This document shows positions 58,486 through 64,000 of a stretch of DNA of 64,000 nt, one piece after another; within the stretch, counting starts at the first letter, position 1; each line of letters starts with the position of its first letter. Location of the stretch: NCBI GenBank assembly GCA_022925895.1, contig JAKSYS010000221.1:1-64000 (forward strand). The letters run 5' to 3'. This stretch comes from Fragilaria crotonensis. Its lineage: Eukaryota; Bacillariophyta; Fragilariophyceae; Fragilariales; Fragilariaceae. The notes beneath the pieces were generated by a model. That model was given only the letters and a program-made list of their open reading frames with translations. It did not search any database and was not told where the DNA came from. The translations under genes were made by a program, and so were the position numbers.

Positions 58486-58837
58486 AAGATGCTCCAAACC
58501 TCGTCTTCAGTGTGTTTGAGTTGTTCGAGATGCGGACACTCTATAGTGTAGGATTGTCGGTCAAGATTCGTGTTCACTTGTTCCTCGCCACTCGGAAATA
58601 CTCGGACTACCGGTTGTCATGCATTTCTACTGGCTACTGTCTCTGTTGTACGGGGACGCGTATAATGTATAATACGCAATTGCCAGAAGCACTGTCACTC
58701 CCTCAACCCTCGATATCGAGCACTATTGATCGGGGAACGAGTGCCTACCGTAGTTTTTAAGCCTATACGACTAGTAGTTTTGAAGTTGTTCGATGACGTC
58801 TCTACATCAATCGAAATCATTTTTTTCGATTACTTCC
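58486..58837. other. Spacer between convergent genes
   Basis: 352 bp between the stop codons of the ankyrin gene and CCT2. Nothing recognised. Confidence 0.5.
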
Positions 58838-60659
58838 CTAGTACATATTATCTCTCTGTCTAGGGGCGCATTTAATGATATCGTCAACGCGGAGAATCAT
58901 TTCCGCTGCCTCGGACGCGCTCAACAGCACCTGCAACTTGGATTTGAAAGACTCCATGATGCCAAGTTCTTTCATATCACCAATCGTACCCTCATACATG
59001 TTGAGTCCGTACGTCGATTTTCCCTGAGCATGTGCCGCCCGCAGCTGCGTGACCAGTTCAGCCGAATCGTACCCTCCATTGTCCGCGACAATGGCCGGGA
59101 GCTGCCGAAGCGCTTTGGCAAACGCGGCCATGGCCAGGGCCTTTTTGCCGGGAGTTTCTTCGGCAGCCCGGTCGACGGCTTGGGCCATGAGAATTTCAGT
59201 GCATCCTCCACCATAAACCGTGCGAGGGTCCTTGACAGTCGCGGCCAAGATGGAGAGGGCATCGTGCATGGAGCGCTCGGCTTCGTCGAGAAAGTGTGAG
59301 GAGGATCCGCGCAGCACAATCGTGCAGGCGGCACCTGCCTTGCAACCGCCGAAGCGAATGACCTTGTCCTCACCAATCATGACTTCTTCAATCACATCAC
59401 ACTCGCCCAAGGTGACCAACTCAGGGTGGTCAAAAGTGCTCACCACTTCGCCTCCAGTGACTGCCGCCAACCGCTCGACACCATCAAAGTCGGCATGTTC
59501 GATAGCCATGATCCCATTCTCAGCAAAGATAGATTCTGGGAAATTGTAGATCAACTGCCGATTGATAAAGACAGTGCAACCGTGTTTCATGATTTTCTCA
59601 CACTTGAGTCGCATTTTTTCCTTCTCCGCCAATTCGATTTCTGCTACCTTGTTCATGCTGTCCACTCTGACACGAGAACCGTAAATTTTGATCTTGTCCG
59701 TATCCATGGAAGTGTTGGCAATCAAAATCTTGCAATTTTCCAAGCGACGGGGTTGTCCTACTCCAATTTGCTTGTCCAATAGGAATCCATCCTCCAGATA
59801 CGAGTCCTTCAAACTGCCACCCGATCGCTTGATTATTTGAATGTGCTGCAAATCCCCACTCCCCTTCAACCTCAACACGGCATCCACCGCCAAGGTGGCA
59901 AAGTGTTTCTTTTCATGCGTGAGCAATTTGGACGATAGAGTCGTTTGGGCAATTTTCATCAAATCCTCTCGAAATTTGTCGTCGCTACCATTGTTCTCCG
60001 CTGCTGCTTCCAGCGCCTCCTTGGCCTTGAGTCTTGCCAACCTCCATCCGGCCGCGATCGTTTGTGGATGAATGCGTTGCACCATGACAAGTGCTTCCGC
60101 CTCGCGCAAGAGTTCACCGCACAAGACAGCGACGCTCGTAGTGCCGTCACCGACTTCATCGTCTTGGACTTTGGCAATGTCTACCAAAACTTTGGCGGCG
60201 GCATTGTCAATGTGAATCGATTTGAGAATCGTTGCGCCGTCGTTGGTTACAGAGATTTGGTGATTCGAATCGGGACCAACAGATTGGAGGATCTTGTCCA
60301 TGCCTTTAGGACCAAGGGTGGTTTTAACGAGATCGGCTATAGCAATTGCGCCGACAAAGGAGGAGAGACGAGCATTTTCACCCTGAGAATATGTGCAAGT
60401 GTGGCGAGGTGGGATAATTTGAGAAGTTAAAAATGTGAGCAGCGATTTCGTCGAAAGTTCCCAATTTGTAAGCGAAAAGTATGTCGTTAGGGAATCCGAT
60501 GATCTCCAATGATCGCGTCTTTTTGCAAACTGTGTGCGATGGATCGAGCTGCGCCAGCAGTCATATCTCATACAGTATCACAGCAAGGCGGAACAAAGAA
60601 TGGAAGATGGCACGCACCTTATCGACAGTAGTGCCCTGGTTCATAAAAGCAGCCTCCAT
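58838..60659 (-). CDS. CCT2: T-complex protein 1 subunit beta (CCT2)
   Basis: Exon 1 (60659-60618) encodes only 14 residues; exon 2 (60382-58838) encodes the rest after a 235-bp intron with a GTGCGT donor and a ttctcag acceptor in phase 0. The total is 528 residues, the usual CCT beta length. CCT is the cytosolic double-ring chaperonin that folds actin and tubulin using ATP. The ATP site reads Leu-Gly-Pro-Lys-Gly-Met-Asp-Lys, then Gly-Asp-Gly-Thr-Thr-Ser, then a late Gly-Gly-Gly-Cys. Subunit beta is indicated by [12 protein letters not shown] near the start and Glu-His-Ala-Asp-Phe-x-Gly-Val-Glu-Arg in the apical domain. It diverges from the cofilin gene. Confidence 0.95.
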
Positions 60660-61307
60660 GGTAGCTGTTGTTATTGAATGTGATGGTAGAGTAGCGTTGG
60701 TTAACGAAATGAACAATGAATCGTGAACTCACATAGATGCATTGCTGTCCTTGGTTGCAATCGATCTCGTGGATTCCGGAATCGAATCACTACCACGAGA
60801 ATGCCGATGGAAGGCCAGACGATCTGAGAGTTCAGTAGAAGATTGTAAAATATAACATAACAGATATACAACATTGTATGCATTTGGTATAAGCCAGAAT
60901 TTCGGCATCCAGCATCCACGCCTCCGATGTGAGCAAGTTTTCTTCGCACTCAAAAAGTACTGTATACGTGATTTCACTTAGGAACTGGACAGATTTGCAA
61001 CAGTACATGCAGCCATGATGGTCAGAAAAATGACCGACTTAGATTCCAGTACTGCTACTACCGTACTAGAGGTACAAGTACTGGTACTTGCGTATTCGGA
61101 GTACTATGAACTCCCTACAAGTACTTGTACTACTACAACTCGGAGGACAAGTATTCTCCAACCTCCAAAGCTCCCCCCTCATCAGCACCAAGCACCCAAG
61201 GTCACGAAAAACGGAAAGCGAACACATTCAACCTCGGCACTGTTTTCCAGAACAGTTGCTGTTTCGTTTCCTTCCACTAGTTCTGTGTGCATTAAACTCA
61301 CTTGACC
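60660..61307. other. Divergent promoter of CCT2 and ADF/cofilin
   Basis: 648 bp upstream of both start codons. GTAC-rich palindromic words occur at 61050-61130. No coding sequence. Confidence 0.5.
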
Positions 61308-62112
61308 ATGGTGCGTAGAGTCGCGTCGGTGGATGCTATTTGGACACTTCAGAAAAGGTTTGCGTCGATGGAAACAACGATGGAGCGTTGAGTGCGACTG
61401 GTGGACAGACCGTGGACAACTTATGCCGTCATACGACACAGTGTACCATGTGCGCGCCAGGCCATATTGCCGATTGCTGAAATAGCAATGCCGATTGTCC
61501 GATGGCATGATGGAGCGTGTGAATCCTTTTTCTATGCCTTGTTCTTCTTGAAGCTGTCATTCCAGGAATCCAGTGTGCGAGCCACAACAATGACGTAATT
61601 TTTGTGGCCAATGATTGACGTCCCTTGTTACTCACCTCATAACTCATCATCTCATCATCATTCCTCACTCTACCTTTGTAAAATAGGCCACAGGAGTCGT
61701 CGTTGGCGACGACGTTAGCGACGCATTTACCAAGTTTAAACTCCAACAGGGAGATTTCAAGCTTCGTTACTTCATATACCACATCCCGGATAAGAAGTCC
61801 ATTGTCATTGAAAAGCAGGGGCCGCGCGAGGCCACCTATGACGACTTTGTTGCCGAATTGCCGGTAGATGATTGTCGCTACGGTCTCATCGATGTGGAAT
61901 TTGAATCGGATGATGGCCGTCCAACATCCAAATTGGTCTTTATAACGTGGAATCCCGATACGGCCCCCATCAGACCAAAGATGCTCTATTCCGGATCGAA
62001 GGAGGCACTCAAGAGCGTCTTGGTGGGAGTCGGAATTCACATCAATGCGACGGATTATTCTGAGTTGGACTGGGAAACGAGCATTTTGCCCGTGGTGAAG
62101 AGATTTGCCTGA
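61308..62112 (+). CDS. ADF: Actin-depolymerising factor / cofilin
   Basis: Exon 1 is just the ATG (61308-61310), followed at once by GTGCGT. Exon 2 begins at 61687 after an acceptor aaatag, giving Met-Ala-Thr-Gly-Val-Val-Val and 142 residues in total, the normal ADF/cofilin length. ADF/cofilin binds and severs actin filaments in the cytosol. The sequence has the ADF fold: Ser-Asp-Ala-Phe-Thr-Lys-Phe-Lys near the start, the actin-binding stretch Ile-Thr-Trp-Asn-Pro-Asp-Thr-Ala-Pro, then the long helix with Met-Leu-Tyr-Ser-Gly-Ser-Lys-Glu-Ala. An intron right after the start codon is also typical of plant ADF genes, which supports this start. Confidence 0.92.
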
Positions 62113-62454
62113 GCAAAGTCAAGAGTCTTCGTCGTTTTTTGGCAAGTGATTCGGTGGAGGAAGGCAAACAATCGTGTTGGTAGTGCATCTTTCAAGCCCG
62201 CAAAACACACACACCCGTTCAGACTGGGAGTGGCCAAGTTTACAGTGATAACATTACATCTTTGGAGTAGTTACAACTTCGAGTCTTACTCTTCGCCTTA
62301 ACTTTAGCACTTTCTAGTAGACAGTCGAATCCAGTAGTGAGCAATGCAAACTCCATCTAGAGTTACTAGTATAGCATTTTCTTAATTGTCAGCTCTACGA
62401 CGTCGAAAGGCCCAATCCTCTAAATACACATCTGATTGGGGACCAAACGCCACT
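62113..62454. other. Spacer between convergent genes
   Basis: 342 bp between the stop codons of cofilin and the next gene. Nothing recognised. Confidence 0.5.
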
Positions 62455-63642
62455 CTACGGTTTGCTGCTCGGATCCAAAATTTGTGACGGCTTGTCCAAA
62501 GCACCTGGGGCATCACCGTGATCATGATGATGGCCAGATTCCTTGCCATGCTTGTCGAGAAAGTCCAATCGTTGCTTGGCTCGCACCAACAATCGCAAGG
62601 TTTTAATGCGGGATGCTCGCCATTCTCGCTCGTGCCGTATCGGCGCAGGTTTCAGCAGTTCATGAACATCGCGTTCCAATTGTGCAATCACAGTGGTCAA
62701 ATCTTTTTCTTGTTCCCTACGAGCCAGTTCTTCTTGAGTCTTACTCCCGAGACGTTGTCGCGGCTGTGAAGAATCATAGGCATCTGGACCTCGCAACAGG
62801 AACCGATCGATACGTTCGTTTGTGTGACAACTGCGTTCCAATATTTTCAGGCAAATTTTGGCAGTCACATCTTCATCCGTCAAGTCATTGAGCTCATCCT
62901 TCTCCAGCTCGTCCAAAATCATGGACTCGTACTTATCCCAGACTTGTGGATATGTCATACCAGATGGTTGAAACTTCCCATACCGCTGCCATTGTCGGAT
63001 TCCATCAAACGTGGCAGCGCAAAAACGGGCAGGAACAACGCATCGTTCGCGGGCGTAGAGTTTGGCCGCCAACCGTGCCTTGTAGGCCAACGGGGCCAAG
63101 TCTTCTGGCTTGACTCCCAACTTGTGCATTTCCAAGAGAGCGCGGGGCAATAAAGTCTTATACAGGCGGCGAGAGGTTGTCGCGTCTAAATCGCCCCACA
63201 GTTTGTTCCGGTTGTCACCAAATAGTTGCCGAAGGGATTCCACATTCGTGTATTGATTGGTCCATTCTTGTTTTCGTCGTTCATAGTCCTCTTCTTCTTT
63301 CAGCTTTGGTTTTGGAAACAGATTTGAGACACGCTCTTTGGTCTTGTTCCATCTAGATTGAGATGTGCCGTTTTGATGCCGACAATGTTTTTGTTGTTGC
63401 TTTTGCTTATCATCGGACACCACGTTCGATGATGCAAGAAAGTCCAAAGAGTTTGGAGTATATGAGGGTGAAATTCTAAGTTTTGTAGTAACTTCTCTTT
63501 GAGGCGGATGGGCAGCCGACACCTGCGGAAGAGAAAAGCCAGAAACGGTGCCAGACAGAAGAATACAACAAAATGCCAATACGGATGCGTTTCTGCGTCG
63601 CCGCGACGATAACTCTGACATGGTTTTGCTTGGGGATTGCAT
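62455..63642 (-). CDS. Predicted plastid-targeted protein of unknown function
   Basis: 395 residues from ATG at 63642; an in-frame extension upstream lacks ATG and composition support. A second Met at 63621 is also possible. Residues 15-40 are a hydrophobic signal peptide ending Val-Ser-Gly before Phe-Ser-Leu-Pro, a diatom-type plastid import motif. This is followed by a Ser/Thr-rich transit-like stretch and a Gln/Lys-rich linker. The mature part is helical and charged, with a Arg-Arg-Leu-Tyr-Lys-Thr-Leu-Leu-Pro-Arg-Ala-Leu-Leu-Glu segment. It ends with a His/Asp-rich patch (His-His-His-Asp-His-Gly). I do not recognise the family. Confidence 0.75.
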   Translation of the reverse strand: MQSPSKTMSELSSRRRRNASVLAFCCILLSGTVSGFSLPQVSAAHPPQREVTTKLRISPSYTPNSLDFLASSNVVSDDKQKQQQKHCRHQNGTSQSRWNKTKERVSNLFPKPKLKEEEDYERRKQEWTNQYTNVESLRQLFGDNRNKLWGDLDATTSRRLYKTLLPRALLEMHKLGVKPEDLAPLAYKARLAAKLYARERCVVPARFCAATFDGIRQWQRYGKFQPSGMTYPQVWDKYESMILDELEKDELNDLTDEDVTAKICLKILERSCHTNERIDRFLLRGPDAYDSSQPRQRLGSKTQEELARREQEKDLTTVIAQLERDVHELLKPAPIRHEREWRASRIKTLRLLVRAKQRLDFLDKHGKESGHHHDHGDAPGALDKPSQILDPSSKP

Positions 63643-64000
63643 GGCGAAGGAAACAATGAACAGAATGGATGGGAATTCGCGCTTATGAACGAAAGGTGAC
63701 GCTGGGCTTTTATTCGTAAAACGTAGATGAACGAGAGATTGCAAAGGAGAATTGCTGAGAAAGTGACAGCGATTGGGTTTGTGACTTGAATCACTATCTC
63801 GTACTGCGTACACCGCACCAGGTACTCGTGGACTACCCACTCCTCGTACTCCGAGTACGCTAGTCGTGTGGAAAAATAGGGCCGAACCCTCAATGCAAAA
63901 TTTGTGAAGGGGGGAATTCAGCCATACTTCCGTTTCCCCAGTCTTCCGATCCGTCAAGCCCCTGAAAATTCAACAGGGCACGCAGACATGTAGGGATTTC
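63643..64000. other. Upstream region of the plastid-targeted gene
   Basis: 358 bp to the window end. Contains GTAC words and short palindromes (63800-63860) and presumably the promoter of the gene at 62455-63642. No other gene seen. Confidence 0.45.

Overview
The window is nuclear DNA from a diatom or a close photosynthetic stramenopile. Four things point there. There is an aureochrome (bZIP plus LOV blue-light factor), a family known only from photosynthetic stramenopiles. Two proteins carry diatom-style plastid presequences, with a signal peptide ending just before a Phe (Ala-Phe-Ser, Gly-Phe-Ser). Introns are short and GT-AG. The two copia-type LTR retrotransposons resemble diatom elements. 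The species cannot be named from the sequence.

Layout. 1-7300: minus-strand Ty1/copia element 1, with two LTRs and a clipped target-site duplication. 7.5-31.4 kb: host genes. These are a RanBD1/FG nucleoporin (NUP50-like), a two-exon unknown, a tandem pair of secreted prolyl-4-hydroxylase-like genes, an unknown gene with a paralogue 5 kb away, a fucosyltransferase-like type II membrane protein, a DGAT2-type acyltransferase, a plastid dihydrolipoyl dehydrogenase, homogentisate 1,2-dioxygenase, RAD52 and a polyQ/ankyrin protein. 34.5-41.1 kb: copia element 2, with near-identical LTRs and a perfect 5-bp target duplication. 41.1-43.3 kb: spacer with two small T-tailed retroposon-like inserts, each flanked by 17-18 bp direct repeats. 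43.3-44.6 kb: aureochrome. 46.3-54.4 kb: an accessory island. It holds an unknown diatom-type protein, a 2OG-Fe(II) dioxygenase-like gene, and a large Plavaka/CACTA-like transposase convergent with the dioxygenase (53 bp between stop codons). 56.9-63.6 kb: host genes, namely a second ankyrin paralogue, CCT2, ADF/cofilin and a plastid-targeted unknown.

The host genes do not form one pathway. DLD (plastid pyruvate dehydrogenase), DGAT2 (triacylglycerol) and HGD (tyrosine breakdown) are metabolic. CCT2 and cofilin diverge from a shared 648-bp spacer, and both serve actin biology (chaperonin folding of actin, and filament severing).

Many reading frames break by single bases, often in short homopolymers. 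This happens in the mobile elements, including one whose LTRs say it is young, and in several conserved host genes. Uncorrected indels in the assembly explain this at least as well as decay, so broken genes are described as interrupted rather than dead. Exon boundaries were inferred by eye from GT-AG sites, reading phase and conservation.
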